This document shows, in pieces, positions 33,627-46,257 of a stretch of 64,000 nucleotides of DNA. Under the pieces are notes generated by a model. It was not told where the DNA came from. It saw only the letters and a list, made by a program, of their open reading frames with translations, and did not search any database. The DNA comes from Plumapathes pennacea. Its lineage: Eukaryota; Cnidaria; Anthozoa; Antipatharia; Myriopathidae. Numbering within the stretch: the first letter of the stretch is position 1; the number at the start of each line of letters is the position of its first letter. The stretch lies in assembly GCA_964036295.1 (NCBI GenBank), contig OZ038464.1:16662443-16726442 (forward strand), in the 5' to 3' direction. The position numbers were made by a program, and so were the translations under genes.

Positions 33627-36600
33627 CTGAAAAAGAAAAAGAAGAATGAACCCTTTAAAGGAAATCGTGGTTGTTTGGGACAAATCGCTTCAGAGTTGTT
33701 ACATTTTGTACTTGCTTACCTCTCCTCCTGCACAAAAATGCGGAGTCAAATATCACAAAGAGCATCATCAAAGCGACTGGAGCTGCTGTGACAATACTTT
33801 GAACATTTCGGAGAAACTCAGCGCACGGTAAGCACTCAATACTGCAGCGGAACAAAATAGAAAGTGTTACCGGCCTCAAATGTATCATAAAATATATAAT
33901 TACTTATCATCCTCATTCGTTTATTTTCGTGTTTACATTTTATCGTTTTTCTTTAGGATAAGGCATTATTCCAGGCATTCCAAGTCGAAATTTCTCTTGA
34001 AGTTTTTTTCGAAACGATGCCAGATAAGAATGACGTAAGATAAGAAAAATAAACATTGTGCATGGTAGTCTTTAAAAGCTGGGGATTAAAAGGAAACGTT
34101 TGTTCCAAATGCATCAGCTCCCGCAGTTTGACCTTCCCTATCTCGTGTTATTTTTAATCAGTTAGTCAGTTTGTTAGTTAGCTAGTCCAATACGGGCCCG
34201 CATTAATTGGCATACACTGTTGCGGTCACCTGCCACATTGTAAATTTAGGTTTGTAGAAAGCTGTAAGAAGTTTTATTAGTGCCCTTTAAATATAAATAT
34301 TTCATGGTTAAGCTAAAAAAAAAAAAAAAAAAGAAAAAAAGAGAGAAAAAAAAAACGTGTATGGCAGTGCGCGTTTGGTGGCCAGACATGCAGATGAATA
34401 ACAAGAGATCCGGATGTCAGCAGTGAGACTAACTTTTCGTCCGTGCTTGGATTGATCTCCTGTATGACGACAAACACCGCTCCGCTAATTATCTTATCCA
34501 TGAAGCCAATTGCACCGTATACGAAAGCTCCAGATTTCTGCCGAGCAAAACGAGGGAAGAATAAGTTCACGCGCACTCTGAGTAACACTTTGTAAACTAC
34601 TTCTGTATTTCAATTAAAAAATATACTTTACCTTGTCGTGTCCAATCAAATGCGCAATTAGGGACAATGACGTCACCAGCATCACAGAACCTGCGATACC
34701 CATCAGCACCGCGGGCGCGTAGGCTGCGTTTCGGCTGCTTATTGGTTGAAGTTTGAACCAGCAGCTGGCACTAATGCCAAGTATGGCGCCGATGCAGAAT
34801 GTTGCCTGAGGTCGACGAGAATGAGGAAAAACATACACAGATTGCTAAAATAGTTGCTGCTTTAACAAATCAAAACAGCGTCGCTGCTGAAAAGTTGCCC
34901 ATATCACACTTGCCAGATCAGATTACATTAGTTTATCGCCAAAACAGGACACTGACGTATACGTCATTAGACGAGAGTGATGTGCTAATGTACAGGGCCC
35001 GGTTTTTCGAAAGCCGATTAAGCTAATCCAGGATTAACGAAATTCTTTCTGACGACCTCTCTGCCGATAAAATGCAGGGTTTTGTTCAAATATGGATTTA
35101 AAAGCTTGTTTTAGCTGAATACGTATCAAGGAAATTATTGCAGGACAAAACCCTCGCATTTTCAGGCTTATAAATGACAAGAAAGTTTAGACCTAATCGG
35201 ATTAGCCTAATCGTGCTTTGAAAAACCGGGCCCAGTTTTTATACACTTTCGAGTTAATCTCCCTCGGTGTTTAACCGACTGGAACGAAATTAATGGCCTG
35301 GCAAAACGAGGACACATTGTGAAGGCAACATTGTGTCCTTCGATGTTTCCAGGTTGGCAAAACGTGCGGCAACATTGTTGCGTTCCGCGTGGACACAACA
35401 AATGTTTCTGAAGTTTTTCAGAAACATTTTTTGTGTCCGCAACAAATGTTTCGCGCGTGGCAAAACGGGGCAACATTTAGGAAACATGCGCGCGCTAGCA
35501 ATGTTGCCGCCACAATGTGTCCTCGTTTTGCCAGGCCTTAATGTCACATGAATAATTTGGTCTACAAAAGATTTCCGATGATAGCTTTTTTTCTCTTTTT
35601 TTTTTTTTAGATGGAAATTACACACCTTGCTTCCAATCCTCTTTGTCAGCGGTTTCATTCCAACGCTCGCTAGGACCCCAGCAACAAGGACTACCAGAGG
35701 AAAATATGCCACGGATTCCTGAAAAGGTACGAATTATAATAAAAAGGTATAACTAATTGATTTATCCCCGAGCGAAGCGAAGCGAAGTGAGGGTAATAAT
35801 CACGGCGCTAATGCAGCAAATTCGCTTTGTGTGGAGACTCCAAGCCAGTCGCCATCTCGAAATCTAATGTTCGTCAGTCAGTCTGTCAGTCTGTCAGTCT
35901 GTCAGTCTGTCATAGGGCGACCTCTAAGGCAATGACGTAATAATAATAATTATCGATTAGCGTCAAAGCGAGGTCAAACAAAGGTTTGAATGAAGCAACA
36001 ACTGTACGTAACTGCGTTTACGAAAATGAATTTGAAAACTGGAAAACTTGACACAGCACGGTCTCGCGAAGCTCGTCTGCAAAAGAGAAGGGAACTAGCA
36101 CGGGCAAGGCGAAATCGTGAAACAATCGAACCGCGCCAAATACGTCTAGAGAAAAGACGACAAACATTTGATAACCGACAGCATCATGAACGGAAGCTTG
36201 CCGAAGAAACGGCTCCGCAAAGGGAACAGCGCTTGGAAGCAAATCGGGAGCTTCAGACGCCATCTTGTGTTAAACTCAGATCCTTATTCAGAAAGGACAA
36301 GCAACAAAGGTTAGTCAGTGGAAAGCGAACAATCACCGTGACAAATATATTCTACCCGTATCTTGTAACTCGATCACTTCAAGAATGTATTAAAATCTGT
36401 ATGCTGATCATTTTCCCTCGAAGTATTGTTTTAGTACGCTTCTGTCGCCAGTTTCGGCTACCGTATTGGCTCAGAGCAATCGAAACTTGGAGTCTTGAAT
36501 GATTTAGTCAGATGTCTTATTATTTCTTTCAAGACTAAAACTGTAACAAATACTGTAATTTGACATGCGGTGATTGCAGCGAGAATCGTTCACAAGCCCT

Positions 36601-39600
36601 TAGAAGTATGACTAGGTCTGAAGCCCGTGTATAACATCGCCAGAAATTTCAGACATCCGGTTGCGCCATCTCGGAAGAGGCATCAGGTTTCACGCTGACA
36701 GCCGCTCAAGAAATAACAAAGAAATGTATGGGATCTCATAATAAATTGCGCTTTTCGCTTAACTGAAGCACGTTCGTAAAAATGTCTGGGCAGCATTCGG
36801 AAGAGGAAAGCTTCCTAAACACAACAGTACAAAAAATATTTATCTCCGGTAAAATTCGATGTGTACTTTTTTGAATTTAAAATTTCGGCCGACGTAAGAA
36901 GGGATTGATAGCAGAATACGCTCAAAACCGGCTACTGTCACTTTTTAAGCTGCATTTAATACAAGAACCTTGGGTACAACGCAAAATGTCTACCCCGTAC
37001 CTGATTGTCGAAGGATTGAACATCTCCTGTGAAGCCTCAGTCAGTCCCCTGGAGCAAATTCGATGTGTACTTTTTGTGTTTGAATTTGCAGTTCACAGCC
37101 AGCCATGGCGAATACCTCCCGTGAAATACGCTGACTTCAGATGTTGATATTTTGGGCTGAGAAGCTCCAAATCGCATGCAAATTGCACCAAACGAAAGCA
37201 AATTTCAACTAGGTCGTTCAGCGGCACGTCTCCTAAACGTAGCAGTCTCTTTTTGAACCGGAGAAACCCATCCCTCCCCCACCCCACTGAGGCAAAGTAC
37301 GTAACACTGTTGAATGTGTGAATGGCGCATGCTCATACCGCACGCCGCTGGGAAAGACCGGAAGCAATCGTGGACGCAAAATGTCCGGAATTTCTGGCGA
37401 TGATTTGAAGTAAGCCGTTGAAGTTTTGCTTTGATTCTGGGAGAAATCATGTTGTTTTGAGCGCGTTCACGTACAAAACAATTCGAGCTCATTAAACATG
37501 CATGCCTGAGTCTTGTGCGTGTAATCCAGAGTAAAAACAAATTGCACAGGAAGCCTATTTAATTGTACTGCCTATGAATTCAAAATTGGAAAATCAGCGT
37601 TCCTTTTTTTCCGTACTACGACGGCCGACCAACTTCAAAATTGAATTGAATATTAAATTTGAGAACGTGCTTGGCAGACTGTATGAATTAATTTGAAGTG
37701 CAGACCGTGGGAAATACGTACTTCGTCACGCAATCGACTCTTATAACACACACCATTCTTTTTCATCTCCTTTGCGTGTAGCACTTGACTTCGAAGAGAA
37801 GATTGAGTCAACATTTCGGTAAAACAAAGGCTACTCTTGTTGGGAGTACCAAAGTAAAAGTCCCATCAATGGCAGAGCGAGGGGGTATCTGCGATTATCG
37901 TATTTCTAGTAGTAGAAAGCTTCTGATAACACGTCAAGAAACACTACGTTTTATACCAGACTAAAACAATAACGTCCATTTGGCCCATACGGTACGGGCG
38001 ACTGGTATTTGGGTGCTAAACCTTACATACACCCGTCGGCCTATGTTTGGGAAAGGGGAAAGGGGGAAGGGGGGGGGGGGGGGGGGACTGATTATCGGGG
38101 GGAGTTTTTACGATGTAGGAGGGGCTGTTTTTGGATAATCGTAAGGCTTGTGGGATGTGGTTTAATTTACATAATCAGAATACTGCACAATGTGCTGGTA
38201 AGCTGAAGCAACAGAATAGGGCATAAAGGCCACGGTGGTAGCGGGCATTACCCTTTGATCTACCAAAAAAACAAAATTGTGAGCCCAAGTAATGGTAGCC
38301 ATGGACAGCTGTTTCGGCCTTATTAGGCCCCGTCAGCGTGGCATAGCTCTACTTGGGCTCGGGTTCTCACATTGAGGTAACAAGCTGTAAAATAGTAAGG
38401 CTTGTGGGATGTGGCTTAATTTACATAATCAGAATACTGCACAATGTGCTGTTAAGCTGAAGCCACAGAATAGGGCACAAAGGCCACGGTGGTAGCGGAC
38501 ATTACCCCTTGTTTTTGGATAGGCTTATTTATGGGATTTCACGTATGTAATTTTGCAGTTTTCCTTACTCATGGCGTTAGAATTTCTCATGATGACAGAA
38601 GTTGGGCAGCTGGCCCAACTCAAAATTACCCTGGGTTCCAGAGTTTTCTAACTTAGCCGCGACGTGGGGTTGATGTCATCGGGTTACCTTGTCGGAGTTG
38701 CCTGTTTTTCCTTTAATGTTCTTCTTTGCACCCCCTCCGCCATTTTCACGAGCTGTCAGTACCAAAAAATGCAATGCTCCGATCGAGTAGCGCTCCCATA
38801 CATTTCTTTATAATCTCTACATAGACTGGTATCACATCACTGTGCATGCGCCCAGATTCGTGGGGTGCCTGTGGTATTTCATAAAATACTTGCATGTCTA
38901 ACTTAATTCGGAGGGAAATGAGTTTCGAACTGTAAAAACGTGAACGGGCAGGCTCATGGCTTGAGAAGCAGTGTACGTTGGACCGCATGAATAGTGTTTC
39001 AGTGATGCTTATTAATTTTTCACACATATGGCCGTATTATAAGGCAGGACAAGCCTTTGTCAATTATTAGGTCTATATTAAGCACCGACCTTTTCAAACC
39101 TCATTGTCTCCAATAGATAAAGTGGAAAATACGCCTGTGATACATTCACGTACAATCTGGTGGCGATGTAGATAAAACCAACCTGAGGAAGAAGGTGCTT
39201 TAGAAGTTGTAATTCTCCCTATAATATTTTAAGAAATGTTAGAGTGACATGGTAAGAATGATCAGTAAATTTTCTCAAGGTTGCGCGCGCCGTTTTCGGA
39301 TGATTGGTTTGGTTTTGGTTTCGCGTTTTCTACGCTTTCGGATTGGTCCAAAACAAATGCAGTCTCTGATTGGCTGAAAGTGTTTCTTATAGCCTCTGTG
39401 ATTGGCTGTGTGCTGACCTTTATTTTGGATTTTGACAGCCATTCGAAAATGTTTATACCCTGGCATCATTTAGTATAGAAAACCTTGTTGGTAAAGTTAA
39501 ATTATCTTTTATACGCATCTATGTTATATTCAAAACATAATATGAACTAATTTTACCAATTGTTTTTTCTGCATCCGAAAACAGTTTCAATCACAAGGAG

Positions 39601-42600
39601 AAAGAAACAACGAAATTCCTGGGTACACGTCATGTTATTAGCATACTTGAAATATATAGAGGATATTACACGGCGGCGCGAAGATATGAATTTTATTTTC
39701 GAGTGGTAAAAACAATATTTTACGAACGAGCGCTTCGCGAGTGAGTAAAATATTGTTTTTACCACGAGCAAATAAAATCCATATCTTCAAGCCGCCGTGT
39801 AATTTTCTTTTCTTATTAGGCACGAGTGTTTTACGAGAAATTGCACAAACAACCGTGCAAAAGCGGGAAATGATTCCAACGATATCCTCACTAGTGAGGA
39901 TATGGAAAATACGCCACTCGGGTCCCGGATGTAGTTTCGTATGGATTTTTAAGGTCGGCGTCTCACGAAAGTGAGAAGCACGACCTTGTTGCGGCCACGA
40001 CACCGTCAGTCCGTCAGTTAGTCCGTCATCTGTGTCAACAATAGACTTCCAAATTAGGAAGTTTATTCCAAATTTGGGCACGATCACGCATGATGAAATA
40101 CATTTCAAGAGATCAATTAACTTTAAAGGCACGGAATTATGCGACCTATTAATCACGGCATTTGGTGAAAGTATGAATGCGGAAGATGCTCCAAAGGTTT
40201 ATACTTGCTCTTGGCCGATACCTCGAGTGTTTCAAGCATCGCCCGATTTTCCTGATAAACTCTGTGTGAAAACAACATTTCATACTGGCGTAACGGTACG
40301 GACTTTATATCGATCGTGTTACGCTTGATTGAGTGCAAGCGTGTTGCCCTCACAGTGGTAAAGCGTGACGTCTTATTTTGCAAAATTTTCCATTCGAATC
40401 TCTGAACATACACAGCTGCTGCACAAACGTGTGCAAAGTTTCAAATCGCTAGCCCTAGTGACAGCAACCAGATAGCTCCATACTGAACTCCCTTATTTAG
40501 CATTAGTTCTAAATCAAAGGAACCATTAACACCAAATAGGAGGGTTTAGTATTGAGCAATTTGAACTTCAATAGCCCATATCTCAGCTGTTCAATGCGCT
40601 AAAGAGCTATTTTTTTGTGTGACCGTTTTTAGACAGGGCATTCCACAGAACTGTCTAAAATCCATATTCCGATATTTTTTGTGACATCACTTTACCACTA
40701 TATTCACTCAAGGGAATCCCTACTTTAGAGCAGTTAAGACACAAGCCTGTTGTACGGACTAGACCACAACCAAAGTCTGCCATCAAAAAGATAGCCGACT
40801 TTACAGCGGCATCGCTGCTTTGATTAAGCACGGTATATTTTCCAGTAAAACACTCGTGACTATATAACAAAAACCTTTTTGTAACTCATAGGCGCGACAT
40901 TTAACCTAAGAAATACACTACTATTCAATTATTTACTTGATAAAGAATCGATTAGAGATAAATTTTTTGCCTTCATAGGCAGTTTAAACACTACAGTCAA
41001 CTCTCTTTAAGCGGACACCATTATAAAGCGGACACCTCTCTGATGCAGATTTGGTCTTTGCCGATTTTCACTTGTTTCTCTGTAACTGAACTTTCTCTAA
41101 GGTGGATACTAAATCTAGTCCCGAGGGTGTCCGCCTTAGAGAGTTCACTGTATATGCACCAAGGCCCGGTTTTTAAGGTCGACGTCTCACGAAAGTGAGA
41201 AGCACGACCTTGTTGCGGCCACGACACCGTCAGTCCGTCAGTCCGTCAGTCAGTCCGTCATCTGTGTCAACAATAGTCTTCCAAATTAGGAAGTTTATTC
41301 CAAATTTGGGCACGATACGCATGATGAAATACATTTCAAGAGATCGATTAACTTTAAAGGCACGGAATTATACGACCTTTTAATCACGGCTTTTGGTGAA
41401 AGTATGAATGCGGAAAATGCTCCAAAGGTTTATACTTGCTCTTGGCCGATACCTCGAGTGTTTCAAGCATCGCCCGATTTTCCTGATAAACTCTGTGTGA
41501 AAACAACATTTCATACTGGCGTAACGGTACGGACTTTATATCGATCGTGCAGTTATTATTTTGTGTGAATGTTTCAGTCGGTTGACCGTACACAGGAACC
41601 CGGCGTTCATCTCTGTCGACACTCATTGTGCAGTGGACTCGCGCGATTTAGTTGTTTACATTCCTCAGTTCAAATTTGCCTGGATAACTTACCACAAGAC
41701 GTGAAGTATATTGTGTATGCCGAAGCCCTTGAACGAAAGGTTACTTTGGTGTTCTTTGTTGATAATGAGTTACAATTATTAAGAGTTAGCTCGAACGAAC
41801 TATGCAAGAAAACAACACATTCTTGTACGTATGTACGTATTCAGTCATCCGGTTAATATTTATCTGTTTCATCGGATTACCGAGACCGTAAATATGTGAA
41901 CCTTCTATGACAGGTCATTCATGTGACTATGATAAACTTCACTCTTGGAAAAGCATTTTGTATTTGTCGTCATTTGAAACCCGAGTTAATGATTACCGTT
42001 AATATGTATACCGCTTGGAAGGAAGTTACGCCGCTCAAAATGATTTGAACACCGGTAAAGCGAGCAAGGTTTGTGCACTTTAAAATATATCCTGTCAATG
42101 TTCGCTTTGAGTTGAGAGGATTAGGCCACTTTGAGGTTTACGAGAAGTTATTTGACTCTCTGAGCTGAGCCGATTGCCTCATTAAATATGCATGTTACGC
42201 TTTATTGAGTGCAAGCGTGTTGCCCTGCACAGTGGTAAAGCGTGACGTCTTATTTTGCAAAAATTTCCATTCGAATCTCTAAACATACACAGCTGCTGCA
42301 CAAACGTGTGCAAAGTTTCAAATCGGTAGCCCTACTGACAGCAACCAGACTTGATTTAGCATCAGTTCTAAATCAAAGGAACCATTAACACCAAATAGGA
42401 GGGTTTAGTATTGAGCAATTTGAACTTCAATAGCCCACATCTCAGCTGTTCAATGCGCTAAAGAGCTAATTTTTTGTGTGACCGTTTTAGACAGGGCATT
42501 CCACAGAACTGTCTAAAATCCATATTCCGATATTTTTTGTGACATCACTTTACCACTATATTCACTCAAGGGAATCCCTACTTTAGAGCAGTTAAGACAC

Positions 42601-45600
42601 AAGCCTGTTGTACGGACTAGACCACAACCAAAGTCTGCCAATCAAAAAGATAGCCGACCTTACAGCGGCATCGCTGCTTTGATTCAAAGCACGATTAGGC
42701 TAATCCTGGATTAGGTCTAAACTTTCTTGTCACTTTTTTAGCCTGAAAACGTGAAAGTTTCGTCCACAACGACTTTCTTGTTAATGTTTTAAGCTGGAAC
42801 AAGCTTTCTAATCCATCTTCGAACAAAACCAAGCAGTATAATGACAGAGAGGTCGAGAGAAAGAATTTCGTTAATCTTGGATTAGCTTAATCGACCTTCG
42901 AAAAACCGGGCCCAGAGGTATACGGGAGATAACCTTGTAGCCTTACTTTATATAGCTCGGGTTTCTTTAACCACTGTATTCTTGTCGTTTTTTGATCCAG
43001 ATCATCTTCATTAATAGTCATGTTGCATGGTTTCTCCTCTTCGGTGTAATCTTGTTCTGCACAAGGTCTCTTTTCACCAACTGTTGCAACGAAGTCATTT
43101 GAACAAGCGCTAGCCCCGTTTAGCTCCAGTTCATCTACTGTTCCTAAAAGAGTGAACATTCAGTAATTCTAATCTTCCAACGTGCATTGAGCAACAATTT
43201 TATTTTGTACTTCAGATACTTACATACATGTGCAATGCTGACAATTATAACAAATAATCAGAAGTAACAGGAGGGAGCCCGAAATAACTATAGGGAGCTA
43301 ATCTAGTCGGGAGCCCATTAAGTAATTGTGATTGAAATTACTAGGTCAAAAACTAGAGCAAAATGCATACGTAGTCTTTGGGGGATAGTTGCCAGTCTGA
43401 ACCAGAGTTGGAAACTGAACGAGAAATTATCTGTCTTTTCTTCCATGTTAACTACACAAAGCTGCATGACTATATGTATACGAAGAAAACCACCTTTGAT
43501 CACTTTTGCATGGGGCTTATAAAGGAATTGTTGTGAAAAAGGACGTTGTCTTTGCATCATTAAACTAAATGATGTAAAATTTGTCTTATCAGCGGGTAAA
43601 AAATCAACTGACCTTTACTTTTGCTCTGTTTTTGTGCCCGTTTCTTTTCTTTCCATCGCAGTAAGGCTTCTGTTGGAGGCTCTTTAGTCCAGATGTGAAA
43701 AATGAGGTTGAAAACACTTCCAGTGCCAGTGACTATGATACTTAGGTACTGAAAGATAGTTTAGAAAAAAAAAGTGGCATGTACTTACTTTATAGCACTG
43801 ACTTTCTTTTTCTTTTATAGCAGAGAGTTATAGACAGCAGTTTGTGACAACAGGACACCAGCTGTGTGTCAGGTACGCAGGTTCTTTTCCAAACCTATCC
43901 GCATCAATTTGATGCGGACGGCATTAGTTCGCTCCCATACATAAACCATATACAATATATGTGCCGCGACAAAGCGGGTATCGTTTTGAACCTTTTGGTC
44001 TTTTCGGTCTGAAATAGGGTGTGATTTTGATATGAGATTCCCCCTTCTTCTTGGGCAAGTTCCGCAGAAGAGAAACTTGGTTAAAAAAACAAAAAACAAA
44101 AGAATCAACCGGAGCTATCAAATACCGCGTGAATTGAGAGGATTGTTGCTGAGATGCAGTCGATTCGAAACAGTTTTGTTGTTTGGTATAATTTGTTTTG
44201 CCTTAACAACAAAGATTTATTTTTTCTGCGACAAAGGAGCCGATGTCCAGCTGTTTCTTTCTGCATTCAGAACTTTCCCCGTCCCTACAACTGCCGGGCG
44301 CACTACTTACCATGAATTGCTTCCACGTGTTGTGGGAAATGGTCGCCTCGCTGCTCCTTCCTAACAAAATCCACGTCACTCCAAACACGAAAATACCACA
44401 CACAAAGCGCAGAGCTGATCTGCAAGAAGAAACGTGTTATAAATACGCAGTTCGTGAAGCGCAGATGTTCTTGTAGGCAGAGCCGGTCCAGCGGAAACTT
44501 AATCAAATCACAAAGCAAGCAACCAAATCTGCTGTTTAATTTTTTTCAGCCCTTCGGCATACAGGGTTAGCCTGCTTTGGTACGTTTGAAGTGTCATTTG
44601 GCGCCTTTTTCGGTTTTACCGACATTTCCCGAGTTTTTATGGAAAGCTAACCCCAGGCCCTGGAATGAAGTCAAACACTCTTTGTCGAAGTCGGCACACG
44701 TGAATGTAAACTATTTCTTGGATACTCTAGGACGCACCATCCATCCAATCATAATTCATCCATAATCCATAATTCATTGCACAGAACTATGCATGTCAAA
44801 CTCTCCCCAGTGATTTTCTGGCCAAACTAGTGAATGTTTACCGAGCAATCCTTGTTACTGGGTAGTAAACCAAATGAGTTTGGGAATAAATGATAAGCTG
44901 TCAGCTTACTGTATATTGGAGTACTGGGGCCAGTGAAAGAAAAAATGAGATTTTGATGACGGGATGACGCAACTTTATCACAACTTCTATGTCGAAGTTG
45001 GCACTTGACTGGAAACTAAATCCAAAATACTCTTAGACAGTGATTTGCACTTCGAAAAGGAAAAGAAAAGGAGGTTTGGTCGCAAAAAATTAAAAAGAAA
45101 AACCGGGTATCAAACCCGGCCCCATGACACCGCACAGTGGTCGGGGGAGAGTTGCCCAGCCCCCAAGCCAGATCGAGGAGCGACCCGCCAACACCTTGTC
45201 TACGCCTAGCTTCCAGACCGAACGGGGAGAGATAATTCGGCCCCCAAGCCATAGTGAATAATCCCTTGCCCGGAAGAGCGCAGTAGATGTCAGCCGACTT
45301 ATTAGTAATATGTATCCAATCAGCTATATATAGTCCGAGACACCAGGCCCTTCATCCATATGGGATGTGCCTTTTGTATCGCCGCTCTTTCCATTACGAA
45401 TAACTTCAACGTCCTCTCATGATAACCTTGCTTTAGTTCCTTCCACATCCCAAAATCGCTTAATATCCGACTTTTGCACTGTATGCTAGCGATAATAGCA
45501 GCGCATTCTGCAGGTCGTGAACGGTTCATCGTTTTCTCGCCTCTGCCGTACTATGCATTCCAAACCTCAGGCAACTTTATTCGATGTTTCTTTCATCAAT

Positions 45601-46257
45601 ACATCAGTCACTGCAGGCCTAGTTTATGTCAAGCGACCGATCTCACCCTCTTACCGAATACCTTTGTTGTTAAGGAGCTGCAGAACTGAAAATCAGAAGC
45701 AAATTCAATTTGCGCACTCACCTGATCGCATTCAGTTCCACTCGCTCGCTCTCGCTTCGAGCAATTTCCGGAATCAGTGATAAATGACTGATCTGCATGC
45801 ATCCCCAGCCAAACTGGATAAGTCCCGCGATGCTCAAGTGATACACGAGTTTGAGAGCGTAGCTGGTGTCAATTGGGAGAACTCGGGTGAACATGAGGGG
45901 GAAAGTGATGGCGACCAATACCCAGGTACCCAAATGCCAGATTTTGCGTCGTCCGTATCGACACACCGTCCTGTCGTTGAGGATGGCTATAATTGGTGTG
46001 CATATTCCATCAACGACTTGCCCGAGCATCGCTACATAGCCAGCACCACTGTTGGAAAGTCCTGCGACTTTGGTGAGGTAGATGAGAAGATAACTGAACC
46101 ACACGTTGGCTATGAGATCGTTCAGTACATGTCCCACCCCATGTGCGGCCTTCTGAGTTCGGGGAAGCTTCTCTTTGGCTGCGTTCCTCTTCATTATAAA
46201 CGAAGCTCGAAAGAATCCCTCGAGAAGAAAGATGTTCGTTGGACGGCTCACTCCCAA
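33022..46257 (-). CDS. MFSD12-like major facilitator, copy D (complete, ten exons)
   Basis: Exons: 46257-45722, 44419-44311, 43748-43613, 43143-42947, 39182-39090, 35718-35626, 34805-34632, 34537-34434, 33841-33720, 33626-33022. All are GT-AG with the same phases as copy A, giving 722 residues from the first ATG or 701 from the second (46194, MKRNAAKEKL). The layout matches A: TM1-4 in exon 1 with motif DRTVCRYGRRK, TM5, TM6, a 65-codon acidic loop ending WLKKPELYK, TM7 (VGFIYIATRLYVNVSQAYFP), TM8, TM9-10, TM11, TM12 and a 200-residue acidic tail. The introns are much longer than in A because MITEs and two larger repeats sit in introns 4-6. Family and likely endolysosomal role are as for A, by homology only. 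No disabling change was seen. Confidence 0.85.
34996..35233. mobile_element. MITE with GGGCCCGGTTTTTC ends, copy 1 (intron 6 of D)
   Basis: The left end GGCCCGGTTTTTCGAAAGCC is inverted at the right (TTTGAAAAACCGGGCCC). Inside both ends lie further paired words (GATTAAGCTAATCC / GGATTAGCCTAATC). About 238 bp, non-coding. A second copy lies at 42672-42912. Confidence 0.8.
35294..35537. mobile_element. 244-bp MITE flanked by TTAA (intron 6 of D)
   Basis: The ends TGGCCTGGCAAAACGAGGAC and its inverse GTCCTCGTTTTGCCAGGCC match over about 40 bp. TTAA stands on both sides (35290-35293 and 35538-35541). TTAA target duplication is the mark of piggyBac-type insertion. No ORF of its own. Confidence 0.8.
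35763..37910 (+). mobile_element. STPR-repeat element, copy 2 (intron 5 of D)
   Basis: It begins A|TCCCCGAGCGAAGC and ends TATTTCTAG|T, matching copy 1 throughout. The plus strand reads MNLKTGKLDTARSREARLQK, then REQRLEANRELQ and neighbouring units (ORF 35990-36502), an STPR-like basic/acidic peptide repeat. CAGT/CTGT simple repeats lie at 35873-35912. The copy is longer than copy 1 only because a 768-bp element sits at 36635-37402. Confidence 0.65.
36635..37402. mobile_element. 768-bp TIR element nested in STPR element copy 2
   Basis: The ends CATCGCCAGAAATTTC and GGAATTTCTGGCGATG are inverted repeats, extending through AGACAT / ATGTCC. Comparison with copy 1 (GTGTATAATTTGAAG) shows the unoccupied site, so this is an insertion. 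The flanks share only a single A, so no long target duplication is seen. Internal ORFs are short and featureless. Confidence 0.8.
38063..38087. repeat. Poly-G run
   Basis: A G homopolymer (about 20 bp) in a G-rich context, in intron 5 of copy D. Confidence 0.9.
38146..38512 (+). repeat. Pair of 114-bp direct repeats
   Basis: GCTTGTGGGATGTGG through GGCCACGGTGGTAGCGG occurs at 38146-38260 and at 38398-38512 with few differences. The spacer contains CAGCTGTTTCGGCCTTATTA. Confidence 0.85.
39655..39945 (-). mobile_element. Hairpin-ended repeat (family I), copy 2
   Basis: Inverted copy of 9650-9992. The hairpin is at 39662-39803 (ATTACACGGCGGCG, GTAAAAACAATATTTTAC). It is followed by GTGTTTTACGAGAAATTGCA and ACGCCACTCGGGTCCCGG. 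Minus-strand ORF 39638-40156 is a shadow of it. Confidence 0.75.
39953..40830 (+). mobile_element. Repeat X-Y, short copy
   Basis: Block X (39953-40317: TCTCACGAAAGTGAGAAGCA, GACACCGTCAGTCCGTCAGT, to TATATCGATCGTG) runs directly into block Y (40318-40830: TTACGCTTGATTGAGTGCAA to TTTACAGCGGCATCGCTGC). The same blocks recur at 41180-41550 and 42192-42695, separated there by about 640 bp. Confidence 0.8.
40994..41150. mobile_element. 157-bp pogo/Tigger-like MITE with TA target duplication
   Basis: The ends CAGTCAACTCTCTTTAAGCG and its inverse (CCTTAGAGAGTTCACTG) lie between TA (40992-40993) and TA (41151-41152). The interior repeats GCGGACACC / GGTGTCCGCC. End sequence and TA duplication fit the pogo branch of Tc1/mariner. 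Confidence 0.85.
41180..42695 (+). mobile_element. Repeat X-Y, long copy with a 640-bp middle
   Basis: Block X at 41180-41550 and Y at 42192-42695 flank a middle segment absent from the short copy. The junctions share only TG (ATCGTG|CAGTTA and GCATG|TTACGC). Either the short copy lost the middle through short homology, or the long copy gained it. The middle reads VVYIPQFKFAWITYHK in one plus frame, with no long ORF. Confidence 0.75.
42672..42912. mobile_element. MITE with GGGCCCGGTTTTTC ends, copy 2 (intron 4 of D)
   Basis: The right end CGAAAAACCGGGCCC is intact. The left end is worn (TTCAAAGCACGATTAGGC). The interior shares GGATTAGCTTAATCG and TAATCCTGGATTAG with 34996-35233. It ends 35 bp from the exon 4 donor of copy D. 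Confidence 0.7.
44420..45721 (-). other. Intron 1 of copy D, with a GC-rich repeat
   Basis: Positions 45085-45255 are GC-rich. They hold two copies of TGGCTTGGGGGC on the minus strand and a CCGGGTTTGATACCCGG stem that resembles a tRNA T-arm. This may be a tRNA-derived SINE. Anticodon and acceptor stems are not recognisable, so it is not called as a tRNA. Confidence 0.35.

Noticed and set aside
45085..45255. Possible tRNA gene (CCGGGTTTGATACCCGG stem)
   Set aside because: Only a T-arm-like stem is present; acceptor, D and anticodon arms cannot be drawn. A SINE remnant is more likely.
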